Shown here one piece after another: positions 26,305 to 35,438 of a DNA stretch of 64,000 nt; the first letter of the stretch is position 1; the number at the start of each line of letters is the position of its first letter. The notes beneath the pieces were generated by a model that was not told the DNA's origin, did not search any database, and was given only the letters and a program-made list of their open reading frames with translations. The DNA is from Cyanobacteria bacterium CYA (lineage in GTDB: Bacteria > Planctomycetota > Phycisphaerae > Phycisphaerales > UBA1924), in assembly GCA_008363215.1 (NCBI GenBank), contig RHKP01000003.1, positions 62,001 through 126,000 on the forward strand. The letters run 5' to 3'. Position numbers and translations under genes: made by a program.

Positions 26305-26307
26305 ACG

Positions 26308-27795
<1,488 letters not shown>

Positions 27796-27858
27796 CGAGC
27801 GGCTCCTCTGGACCTTGGCGCCCCGGGGAAGCAGTTGGTCTTCCAACTATTGAGATTG

Positions 27859-27869
27859 AGAATCATTCT
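27859..27869. promoter_or_regulatory. Fur-like palindrome upstream of sufB
   Basis: AGAATCATTCT is a perfect 5-1-5 palindrome about 64 bases before the sufB ATG, inside TTGAGAATCATTCTAGAA, which resembles the Fur 7-1-7 site (TGATAATNATTATCA). An overlapping palindrome TTCTAGAA follows. A minus-strand -35-like TTGTCG lies just upstream. SUF operons are often iron-regulated, but this site is only a candidate. Confidence 0.4.
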
Positions 27870-27964
27870 AGAACATTTGTATCCGACAAGCGACCCAGGC
27901 TGCCAAAAAATCGGCGACCCGACCGCTCCCCAACTTTAGGGTTATGCATGCACAGAACCCGGCT

Positions 27965-28516
27965 CTATCCAAGGGAAAATCGCTCCACGAGCCGGTGCTC
28001 GGCCCCCTCGGGCCTCAGCACGCTCCGCATCAAACAGACTTCCGTGACTGCAAAGCCGGGAATATCGAGTGCCCGCTCCTGCAAGTCCTGCGGCCCGCGG
28101 CCTTTGAATCGGCACACCGTGATGTGCGGCAGGTACACCCGTCCCGATGGCTTGGACGCCAGCCGCGTCACCAGCCGACGCTGCAACTCCCGCAAGCCCG
28201 CAGGCAGCGTCGTTTCGACCGCCAGCACGCGGGGCTGGCGCGGCGGGAGTGCGACCAACTTGACCGCCCGAAGTTCACACGCGCTGATCCCCGACACCGC
28301 CCGTGCCAGAGATTGGCCGACTCCGTCGACCTCGCCCTTGCCCACCGTCCCGACGAAGTGCACCGTCAGATGCACCTGCTCGAGTGGAGTTGGGCGAAAC
28401 GTCGGGAGATCCTTGCTCCTGTCGCGGGCAAGTTCATCCAGGCTTGCCAACATGGCCTGTGCCGCCTCACGCGGCGGGTAGATGCCGATGAACAGTCGCA
28501 CCGGGGCGGTTCGCAC
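27965..28516 (-). CDS. thpR: RNA 2',3'-cyclic phosphodiesterase (2H family)
   Basis: A 183-residue protein of the LigT/ThpR 2H family. Both H-x-T-x motifs are visible, HLTVHF near residue 48 and HITVCRF near residue 134, with the opening RLFIGIYPP and LRPEGAEHRLVERFSL at the end. It opens 2',3'-cyclic phosphate ends on RNA. Start choice is uncertain: GTG at 28516 or GTG at 28501; neither has a clear ribosome-binding site. It follows the decarboxylase gene by about 97 bp on the same strand. Confidence 0.88.
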   Translation of the reverse strand: MRTAPVRLFIGIYPPREAAQAMLASLDELARDRSKDLPTFRPTPLEQVHLTVHFVGTVGKGEVDGVGQSLARAVSGISACELRAVKLVALPPRQPRVLAVETTLPAGLRELQRRLVTRLASKPSGRVYLPHITVCRFKGRGPQDLQERALDIPGFAVTEVCLMRSVLRPEGAEHRLVERFSLG

Positions 28517-28613
28517 GCCACATTCTTGAACCGCCCGCCGCACCTGGCACGCTCTGCACGGTTTCGCCCGCGCCGGGTGAGAGAAACCGGCTGCGGCAGC
28601 CGGAGACGAACTG

Positions 28614-30065
28614 CTACAGCGCGTTGTCCCCGTCGCGTACGTGCCGCGCCACGTCCTCGACCGCATCGAGGAATGCGTCGATGTCGGCAGTTGTCATATC
28701 GGCGTTCACGCACGCGACGCGGATGATCCGCCGCCCCCCCACCTCTGCGTGCCCGACCATCGCCAACTGCTCGACACGCAAGGCTTGGCAGATCGCCTCC
28801 GACGGCTTGCCGCGCACTTCGAAGCACACGTTGACCGACTCAGGCCGGCACGTGAGCACAAGCCCCGGGCGGCTCTCGATCTCGTCGGCCGCGTGTCGGG
28901 CCAGGTCGAACAGATGCTCTACGCGCTGCGCGTATCCCTCGTCGCCGAAGTGCTTCCACGACGCCCAGAGTTTGAGCGCGTCGTTGCGCCGCCCGCACTG
29001 GATCGACCGCACGCCGTGATCGAGTTCGGTCTCGGCATTGTGGAACAGGTAGGCTGCGGCCTCGCTGAAGTGCTTTTCCAGCAAACCACGCTCCCGCACC
29101 AGCACCACCGACGAACTCAGCGGCACGCCCATCAACTTGTGGGCATCCCACGTCCACGAGTCGGCCCGCTGCGAACCTGCGACCAGGTGCCTGAATCGCC
29201 TGCTCAGCAGCACCGTCCCGCCCAGCGCGCCATCCACGTGCAGCCACACGCCCTGGCGCTGCGCCACGTCGGCGATCGGCTCGATCGGGTCGAAGGCGCC
29301 CAGCACCGTCGTTCCCGCGGTCGCAATGACGCCCACCGGCAGCGCGCCGGCCTGGCGGTCGCCGACGATCATCGCCTCGAGCGCATCGGGCCTCATCCGC
29401 CCCCGCTCATCGCAGTCGACCATCCTCAGGTTCCGGCGTCCCAGCCCGATCATGCCCGCGTTCTTCCTGATCGAGTAATGGCAGTCGGCCGACCCGTACA
29501 TGGTCAGACGCCGACCGTCGAGCCCGTGCTCACGGGCGTCCGGCACGGCCTGGTTGCGGGCCACCAGCATCGCCGCCAGGTTCGCCAGCGACCCGCCCGG
29601 GCTGAACACGCCCTCACCCTCGTTGTGCGCAAAGCCGATGTGCCGGGCCATGTGCTGCGTCAGGGCCGTCTCGATCAGCGCGTGCGGCCCTGCCACCTTG
29701 TAGGTGTACATGGACGTGTTGAGCAACGAGGCGATCATCTCGCCCGCGGCCGCCGCATCGATCCGCCCGCTGAACAACTGGTTGAAGAAGCGCCGAGTTC
29801 CCGTGCGCGGCGTGGCCAGCGCCACACGCTCCAGGGCATCGAGCACGTCTTCGATCGCCAGTCCCTTCCGCCCAGGCGCGACCCCGGCCATGCAGGTCAG
29901 CCCGGTGCGCCCGGCGGTGTCATCGTCATCGAGCGGACCGACTGCGATGTGCCGGGCCATCTCCGACGGCTCCCGCGGCGGGGCCACCGGCTCGCCCCGC
30001 TCTGCCTCCAGCAACGCCTCGGCAATCTGCTGCACACGTTCGAGAAACGAAAGGGTCACGGTCAT
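28614..30065 (-). CDS. PLP-dependent amino-acid decarboxylase (group II type)
   Basis: A 483-residue protein of the glutamate/aromatic amino-acid decarboxylase family. Visible: GVFSPGGSLANLAAM (cofactor phosphate loop), SADCHYSIRKNAGMIGLG with the PLP-stacking His, HVDGALGG with the conserved Asp, and the PLP lysine K310 in DAHKLMGVPLS. The C-terminus matches the glutamate decarboxylase-like subgroup, but substrate (Glu, Asp, or an aromatic residue) cannot be decided here. The ATG at 30065 was chosen because the sequence upstream in frame is repeat-derived Pro/Arg-rich peptide. Confidence 0.9.
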   Translation of the reverse strand: MTVTLSFLERVQQIAEALLEAERGEPVAPPREPSEMARHIAVGPLDDDDTAGRTGLTCMAGVAPGRKGLAIEDVLDALERVALATPRTGTRRFFNQLFSGRIDAAAAGEMIASLLNTSMYTYKVAGPHALIETALTQHMARHIGFAHNEGEGVFSPGGSLANLAAMLVARNQAVPDAREHGLDGRRLTMYGSADCHYSIRKNAGMIGLGRRNLRMVDCDERGRMRPDALEAMIVGDRQAGALPVGVIATAGTTVLGAFDPIEPIADVAQRQGVWLHVDGALGGTVLLSRRFRHLVAGSQRADSWTWDAHKLMGVPLSSSVVLVRERGLLEKHFSEAAAYLFHNAETELDHGVRSIQCGRRNDALKLWASWKHFGDEGYAQRVEHLFDLARHAADEIESRPGLVLTCRPESVNVCFEVRGKPSEAICQALRVEQLAMVGHAEVGGRRIIRVACVNADMTTADIDAFLDAVEDVARHVRDGDNAL

Positions 30066-30119
30066 CGGGGGGGATGGTAGGAAGAGGAGTGGATCAGCGA
30101 TCGGGCATCCGCCGCCCCC

Positions 30120-30210
30120 CTCCCCCCCAGGGAGGGGGCTGGGGGCGCGGGGGGACCGGGGGCCGGGGGGCCGGGGGGCCGGGGGGCCGGGGGCCCGGGG
30201 GGCCGGGGCT
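30120..30210. repeat. G-rich low-complexity tract with an 8-bp period
   Basis: Between about 30155 and 30208 the plus strand consists of about six repeats of CCGGGGGG or close variants, preceded by other G-runs. Runs of four to six G residues are spaced by CC, so quadruplex formation is possible on the plus strand. No coding content. Confidence 0.8.
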
Positions 30211-30244
30211 GACACGTCGAGGTCGGAGCCCGACGCCGGAGCCC

Positions 30245-30422
30245 GCCGTCGCGACGGGAGGTCCAGTTTCCTCGACGGGAACTCTCGCCGTCGCGACGGG
30301 AGGTCTGGCCGTCGCGACGGGAGGTCCAGTTTCCTCGACGGGAACTCCGGCCGTCGCGACGGGAGGTCCAATCTCCTCGACGGGAACTCTCGCCGTCGCG
30401 ACGGGAGGTCCATTTCCCTCTG
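30245..30422. repeat. 21/42-bp minisatellite
   Basis: A 42-bp unit starting GCCGTCGCGACGGGAGGTCC occurs at 30245, 30308 and 30350, with a 21-bp half unit at 30287 and a partial unit at 30392. Each 42-bp unit is itself two diverged 21-mers sharing GACGGGA. In one minus-strand frame it reads as heptads with PSRR, but there is no start, ribosome site or codon signature to support translation. It sits in the divergent spacer between the decarboxylase and mutS. Confidence 0.85.
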
Positions 30423-30483
30423 TGGGGCCGGTGTCCAACCGGCTGTGGCCTCGGTGGGGCCGGTGTCCAACCGGCCAACCGGC
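30421..30483. repeat. Two copies of a hairpin-forming repeat
   Basis: GTGGGGCCGGTGTCCAACCG occurs at about 30422 and again at 30454. Each copy folds as GCCGGT-loop-ACCGGC. The design (GTGGG, then a CCGG hairpin with TCCA in the loop) is shared with the reverse complement of the hairpin at 58726-58742 and with 4773-4789. The rest of the spacer up to 30571 shows no gene. Confidence 0.65.
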
Positions 30484-30571
30484 CGCCGCGGCACCTTTGC
30501 GATGATGCACGGCCCCTGGCCGTCGGCGGACCGGACATCTCTCTCAGGCTCCCCCGCTACCCTTCCCTCCC

Positions 30572-33367
30572 GTGTCCACACGCTCTGCCAACCCCGGCCC
30601 CCCCGACACCCCCGACACCCCCGGAACCCCCGGCCCCCCCGGAACCCCCGACACCCCCGCCATGCGCCAGCATCGCGCCCTCAAGGCTCAGCAGCCCGGG
30701 TGCATCCTCTTCATGCGCATGGGCGACTTCTACGAACTCTTCTTCGACGACGCCGTCGCCATGAGCAAGGCCCTCGGGCTGACGCTCACCGAGCGACCCG
30801 CCGGCGTGCCCATGGCCGGCGTGCCCCACCACCAACTGCCGGTCTATCTCAAGCGGGCCGTCGAACAGGGCTTCCGCATCGCCGTGGCCGACCAGATCGA
30901 GGACCCGGCGATGGCCAGGGGCGTGGTCGAACGCGCCGTCACCGGCGTCTTCACACCCGGCACGCTGGTCGACGAATCGCTGGTGCCCGAAGAACGCTCC
31001 ACGTCTCTGGCGGCCGTCGCCTTCGCCGAAGCATCCGTCCACGCGGCCGTGGTCGATCTCTCGACCGGCGCCTTCACCATCATCGACGCGAAAGACGGCG
31101 CGTGCCTGCTCGATGACCTCGCCCGCTTCGGCGTCGGCGAAGTGGTCTATGCCGAGACCGCCGACGCCCGCGTACCCTCGCGTGTGAGCGCGCTGGTGGA
31201 TCGGCTCGGCGCCTTGGCCACGCCGCGCGCCGGCTGGCACTTCCGCCGCGACGAAGCCCTGGAGGCGGTGCGAAGTCAGTTCGGCGTCGCCGGCGTGGAG
31301 GGCTTCGGGCTTGAGCCTGACGACCCTGCGATCCCCGCGATCGGCGCGGTGCTGCGCTATCTTGCCGAAACCCAGGCGATCAGCATCGGGCCCGGCCACG
31401 CACCCTCCGGCTCGGAGTTTCAGTCGCAGGCCCGCACCCTGGCCCACCTCCGGCCGCCGGTGCGCGAAGTCCCGGGCCACCGCTGCACGGTCGACGCCGT
31501 CTCGCTCCGCTCACTGGAAATCGAGCACACCTTGCGCTCGGCCCAGGTCGAAGGCTCACTGCTCGGCGTGTTCCTCCGCCCGGCCGGCGCCAGCCGGTCG
31601 CTCTTCCGCACGCCGATGGGCAAGCGCCTGATCCGCCAGTGGCTGTGCGCCCCGCTGGCCGAGGTCGACCTCATCCGCTCGCGCCAGAACGGCGTGCGCC
31701 TCCTCGTCGATGACGAAACTCTGGCTCGAAGTCTCGCCGGCGCTCTCTCGGGCGTGCAGGACGTGGCCCGCATCGCCGGGCGCGTCGCCCTCGGCCGCGC
31801 CACCCCGCGCGACCTGGTCGCGCTGTCCTGCTCGGTGGCACGAATCGACCAACTCATCGAAGTCACACGCCACACGCCCTGGCTGGCCGACCCGCACGCA
31901 CAACTCGGCGCGCTCCGCGACACGCTGGCCCCGGTCGCCGAACGCATCAGCGCCGCCTGCGTCGAAACTCCGCCTGCGCACCTGCGCGAAGGCGGGCTGA
32001 TCCGCGACGGCGTGGACGCCGAACTCGACGAGGCACGCGCCCTCCAGCGCGACGCCGGCTCGTGGCTGGCCGACTACCAGACACGCCTCATCGCCGACCA
32101 CGACCTGCCCAGCCTCAAGGTCGGCTACAACAAGGTCTTCGGCTATTACATCGAACTTCCCGCCGCACAGGCCCGCCGCGCGCCCGACCTCTTCAGCCGC
32201 AAGCAGACGCTCAAGAACGCCGAGCGCTACATCACGCCTGAACTGAAGACCTTCGAGGACAAGGTGACCACCGCCGAAGCCCGCGCCCTGGACCGCGAAC
32301 GCCGCCTCTTCGCCGAACTGTGCGCCGCCGCGGCCGGCGTCGTCGCCGAACTGGGGCGCTACGCCGACGCGGTGGCCCAACTCGATGTCCTGCTCGGGCT
32401 GGCCGAAAAAGCCCGCGCCCGCGGCTGGATCTGCCCCGACATCACCGACGACGGCTCGCTGTCCATCCAGGGCGGGCGCCATCCCGTGCTCGACGAAGTC
32501 AGCCAAACTCGCTTCGTGCCCAACGACCTGGACCTGGGCGCCGAACACACCGACGCGGCCCGCCTTGCTCTCATCACCGGGCCCAACATGGCCGGCAAGA
32601 GCACCTTCATCCGCCAGACCGCCCTGCTCGTCCTGCTCGCGCAGGTCGGCAGTTTCATCCCCGCCGATCGCGCCACGATCGGGCTCGTCGACCGCATCTT
32701 CACCCGCGTCGGCGCCGACGACGCCCTGCACCGCGGGCAGTCCACCTTCATGGTCGAAATGACCGAGACGGCCAACATCCTCAACAACGCCACCGCGCGC
32801 AGCCTCGTCATCCTCGATGAAATCGGCCGCGGCACCAGCACGCTCGACGGGCTCAGCCTCGCCTGGGCCATCGCCGAACACCTGGCCCACCTGGGCGCCC
32901 GCACGCTCTTCGCCACGCACTACCACGAGATCACCGACCTTGAAGATCGCCTGCCCGGACGCGTGCGCAATCTCCACGTCGCGGTGCGCGAGTGGGAAAC
33001 CGCAGCGGGCCGGCACGAAATCGTCTTCCTCCACGAGATCCGCCCGGGTCGCACCGATCAGTCCTACGGCGTCCACGTCGCGCGCCTCGCCGGCGTACCC
33101 GACGCCGTCACCCGCCGCGCCCACGAAATCCTCGGCACCCTGGCCGTCCACCACAACAGCGCCCCGCGCGTGGGCAAGTCAAGGCGTGCGGCCGACTCAG
33201 GTTCACACGGCGCCGCCGCCGTCGGGGACCACGCCGCACAGATGGGCCTCTTCCCCGACAAGCCTCACCCGGCCGTCGAACAACTGCGCGAAATCAAACT
33301 CGAATCCCTCACGCCCCTGCAGGCCTTCGACGTGCTGCGCCAACTCGTCGATCGGGCGAAGAACTGA
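30572..33367 (+). CDS. mutS: DNA mismatch repair protein MutS
   Basis: A 931-residue MutS. The mismatch-binding motif F53-Y-E55 lies in MGDFYELFF; then come the connector, the lever/clamp region (VGYNKVFGYYIEL), the ATPase with Walker A GPNMAGKST (670-678), Walker B VILDEIGRGTSTLDG and the helix-turn-helix end. It recognises mispairs and recruits MutL. The GTG at 30572 gives a 30-residue Pro/Thr/Gly-rich N-terminus made of P-D-T-P and P-G-T-P repeats; the ATG at 30662 would start just before the conserved core (QHRALKAQQPG). Neither has a clear ribosome-binding site, so the true start is open. Confidence 0.96.
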   Translation: MSTRSANPGPPDTPDTPGTPGPPGTPDTPAMRQHRALKAQQPGCILFMRMGDFYELFFDDAVAMSKALGLTLTERPAGVPMAGVPHHQLPVYLKRAVEQGFRIAVADQIEDPAMARGVVERAVTGVFTPGTLVDESLVPEERSTSLAAVAFAEASVHAAVVDLSTGAFTIIDAKDGACLLDDLARFGVGEVVYAETADARVPSRVSALVDRLGALATPRAGWHFRRDEALEAVRSQFGVAGVEGFGLEPDDPAIPAIGAVLRYLAETQAISIGPGHAPSGSEFQSQARTLAHLRPPVREVPGHRCTVDAVSLRSLEIEHTLRSAQVEGSLLGVFLRPAGASRSLFRTPMGKRLIRQWLCAPLAEVDLIRSRQNGVRLLVDDETLARSLAGALSGVQDVARIAGRVALGRATPRDLVALSCSVARIDQLIEVTRHTPWLADPHAQLGALRDTLAPVAERISAACVETPPAHLREGGLIRDGVDAELDEARALQRDAGSWLADYQTRLIADHDLPSLKVGYNKVFGYYIELPAAQARRAPDLFSRKQTLKNAERYITPELKTFEDKVTTAEARALDRERRLFAELCAAAAGVVAELGRYADAVAQLDVLLGLAEKARARGWICPDITDDGSLSIQGGRHPVLDEVSQTRFVPNDLDLGAEHTDAARLALITGPNMAGKSTFIRQTALLVLLAQVGSFIPADRATIGLVDRIFTRVGADDALHRGQSTFMVEMTETANILNNATARSLVILDEIGRGTSTLDGLSLAWAIAEHLAHLGARTLFATHYHEITDLEDRLPGRVRNLHVAVREWETAAGRHEIVFLHEIRPGRTDQSYGVHVARLAGVPDAVTRRAHEILGTLAVHHNSAPRVGKSRRAADSGSHGAAAVGDHAAQMGLFPDKPHPAVEQLREIKLESLTPLQAFDVLRQLVDRAKN

Positions 33368-33696
33368 CGCGCACGCAACGAGCCCGAAGCCCGGCCGCGC
33401 GCATGCGGCGGGGCGAACCCCGCTGCCCCCGTCCTGTTGCCATCATTGTGCTCGGGAACCCATTGTGCGCGGGTCCACGGGTGCGACTACTCATCGCTCC
33501 CGTTGACGACTTCGTCGATGAACGCGATCAGACCAGGTACATCGGCGTCGTCATCATCGTCAAGATCCACAGGCTCGGTCAGCCACGCGTCGATGTCGCC
33601 GAGCGTGGAACTGAGAGTCTCGTCGCAGGGCGCAACGTACGGCTGGCTGGCGCGAAGTCAACCGCACGATGTCGTCAGCCACTGCCGCGCCTAGAA
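33368..33696. other. Spacer after mutS without a convincing gene
   Basis: A minus-strand frame with no start codon (33657-33487) reads acidic residues ending TEPVDLDDDDDADVPGLIAF and a stop. It could be the worn 3' end of an old gene. No promoter or terminator stands out, and the next gene has no obvious ribosome-binding site. Confidence 0.4.
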
Positions 33697-34275
33697 ATGC
33701 CCATGCTCACCCCCGACCTCCTTCGCTCCAGGTTCGACGCCGGGCTTCCCTACGACCAATACGTGGCCTCCGGCAAGCCCGCGGATCAGCAGGCCTGGCG
33801 CGAGTTCGCCGCCTCCCTCGCCCTCACCGACGACCAGAAGGCCCTTCTCAACTCCTTCACCCGCCGCCTCCACGTCATCGCGGTCAGCGGCACGTGGTGC
33901 GGCGACTGCGCGAAGCAACTTCCCTTTCTCCGCGTCATCGAGCAGCATCGCCCAGATCTGGTCGCCTGCCGGTTCCTCGACCGCGACATGCACATGGACT
34001 TTGCCAAGACTCTGCCCATCTGCGGCGGCATTCGGGTTCCGGTCGTACTGTTCGCCAACGAGGACTTTGATTTTCTGGCTCTGGAGGGTGACCGATCGCT
34101 TTCGCGTTATCGGGCCTTGGCCGCCCGGCAGTTGGGAGCCTCGTGCGAGATTCCGGCTGCCAGAACAGGGGGCGCCGAGGTCCGAGACACCCAGGCCGAC
34201 TGGGTGGGATACGTCGAGCGTGTGCAACTTATGTGCAGGCTGAGCACGAAGTTGCGCGAGCGTCACGCGGACTGA
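33697..34275 (+). CDS. Thioredoxin-family protein
   Basis: A 192-residue protein with a thioredoxin-like core: VIAVSGTWCGDCAKQLPFL, where C68-G-D-C71 replaces the usual CGPC, and the cis-Pro region GGIRVPVVLF. There is no signal peptide, so it is expected in the cytoplasm. The WCGDC motif is shared with a group of bacterial thioredoxin-like proteins (annotated thioredoxin family) of unknown partner. ATGs at 33697 and 33703 are both possible. Confidence 0.8.
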   Translation: MPMLTPDLLRSRFDAGLPYDQYVASGKPADQQAWREFAASLALTDDQKALLNSFTRRLHVIAVSGTWCGDCAKQLPFLRVIEQHRPDLVACRFLDRDMHMDFAKTLPICGGIRVPVVLFANEDFDFLALEGDRSLSRYRALAARQLGASCEIPAARTGGAEVRDTQADWVGYVERVQLMCRLSTKLRERHAD

Positions 34276-34411
34276 TTCTTGATTGGCCAACTCATTCCGA
34301 GGCGCGTGTGAAAGGCCGGGTGGCGCATTCCGGGAACTTTCCCTGTTTTGTCAAAACTGAAGGTCCCAGAAAAGTTTTTTGGGATTTCGGTTGCTGAATT
34401 GAAAACCGCTG
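34276..34411. other. Intergenic region with an AT-rich palindrome
   Basis: CCCAGAAAAG followed by TTTTTTGGG (34365-34383) is a near-perfect palindrome with A and T runs, 30 bases before the -35 box at 34412. It could be the terminator of the thioredoxin-like gene or an operator for the next promoter. A weak GGGA/TCCC hairpin with TGTTTTG lies at about 34331-34350. Confidence 0.4.
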
Positions 34412-34441
34412 TTGACACCCCACACCAGGTTCGGGTACAAC
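34412..34441 (+). promoter_or_regulatory. Promoter of the PEP-CTERM gene
   Basis: A perfect TTGACA (34412-34417) is followed after 18 bases by TACAAC (34436-34441). The expected start near 34448 gives a leader of about 165 bases. The ribosome-binding site is GGAGAGAAGAC just before the ATG at 34613. Confidence 0.65.
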
Positions 34442-34612
34442 TGTGCTCCGAGAGGAAAGACATCCGCGTGTGAGCGGGTGGGAGAGAGACGAGAGGTTTC
34501 CTCTGGATACGGGTTCGGCTCCTCGTCTTTGTCAGACGCGGGGGTCGGAAGGACGGGAGCGGACACCCGTCGGTAGAGAGAGAAGAACGTTTCTACTTTT
34601 TGGAGAGAAGAC

Positions 34613-35245
34613 ATGAAGACTCTTGCGATTTTTGCTGTTGCTGGTATCGCGGCTGCCGCCTCTGCCCAGATTTCGGGCAGCGCCGGCACCACCAACCCGA
34701 CCAACGAGAACGTGATCAACCTGGCTGACTTTGCCAACATCTCGATTCAGCGCGGCGGCGGCAACGCCACCGTCACCATCGAGTTCACCGGCGACGTCGA
34801 GTCGTGGGACTTCGAACTCGACTCCAGCAACGTCGTCGCGGTGTTCGACATGGGTGGCCCGGCCACGATCCACGGCATCGGCTGGGACGTGACCCTCTCG
34901 ACCGTCGGCGCCTCCTGGCTGACCGAAGCCTATGTGAACTTCGGCGAACTGGGCGGGACTCCCGGCCTGTACCTGCACCCGGGTGCGGGCACCAATAGCC
35001 CCGGCACCGCTTCGTACTCGTCGGGCGGCATCATCGACCTGACCGACAACGGGATTCCGGACGTCGTCATGGCCAGCGGCATGTTGCGCCTCGAGTTCTT
35101 CGAGTCCTTTGATGACGTTGCCGACGCCGTCGACGCCTACTGGCGCGCCGGCTCGACCATCACCCTGGACATGACCCTCGTCCCCGCTCCGGGCGCCCTG
35201 GCGCTGCTCGGCCTGGGTGGCCTGGCCATCCGTCGTCGCCGCTAA
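34613..35245 (+). CDS. Secreted protein with PEP-CTERM-like sorting tail
   Basis: A 210-residue protein with a signal peptide (TLAIFAVAGIAAAASAQ), a Gly/Ser/Thr-rich beta domain of unknown family, and a C-terminal tail VPAPGALALLGLGGL followed by AIRRRR. This tripartite end (short motif, hydrophobic helix, basic cluster) is the PEP-CTERM type recognised by exosortase-like enzymes. It has its own promoter and a strong terminator, so it is a single-gene unit, probably well expressed. Confidence 0.85.
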   Translation: MKTLAIFAVAGIAAAASAQISGSAGTTNPTNENVINLADFANISIQRGGGNATVTIEFTGDVESWDFELDSSNVVAVFDMGGPATIHGIGWDVTLSTVGASWLTEAYVNFGELGGTPGLYLHPGAGTNSPGTASYSSGGIIDLTDNGIPDVVMASGMLRLEFFESFDDVADAVDAYWRAGSTITLDMTLVPAPGALALLGLGGLAIRRRR

Positions 35246-35277
35246 TCCGCGACGTTTCGACTCTTTGAGTTGAACTC

Positions 35278-35312
35278 AGCCCCCGTCCTCGCGACGGGGG
35301 CTGTTGCTTTTC
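35278..35312 (+). terminator. Terminator of the PEP-CTERM gene
   Basis: AGCCCCCGTC (35278-35287) pairs perfectly with GACGGGGGCT (35293-35302) around the loop CTCGC, followed by GTTGCTTTTCT. Confidence 0.8.
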
Positions 35313-35438
35313 TCCGTCGAGTCCGACCCGGAGAAGCGCCGGTCGTCGGGCGCTTCTCCGGCGTCCCCATGCTCCTGATCTTCGCCCTGAACCCGTTCGC
35401 GGAAAATCGTCAGTGCCCGGTACTCAGTGCCTCGTCCG

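Noticed and set aside
30245..30422. CRISPR-like array
   Set aside because: Units are contiguous 21/42-bp tandem repeats with no unique spacers and there are no cas genes nearby.
30066..30581. N-terminal extension of the decarboxylase through the minisatellite
   Set aside because: The added residues are repeat-derived Pro/Ser/Arg peptide, whereas the family sequence begins at the ATG at 30065.
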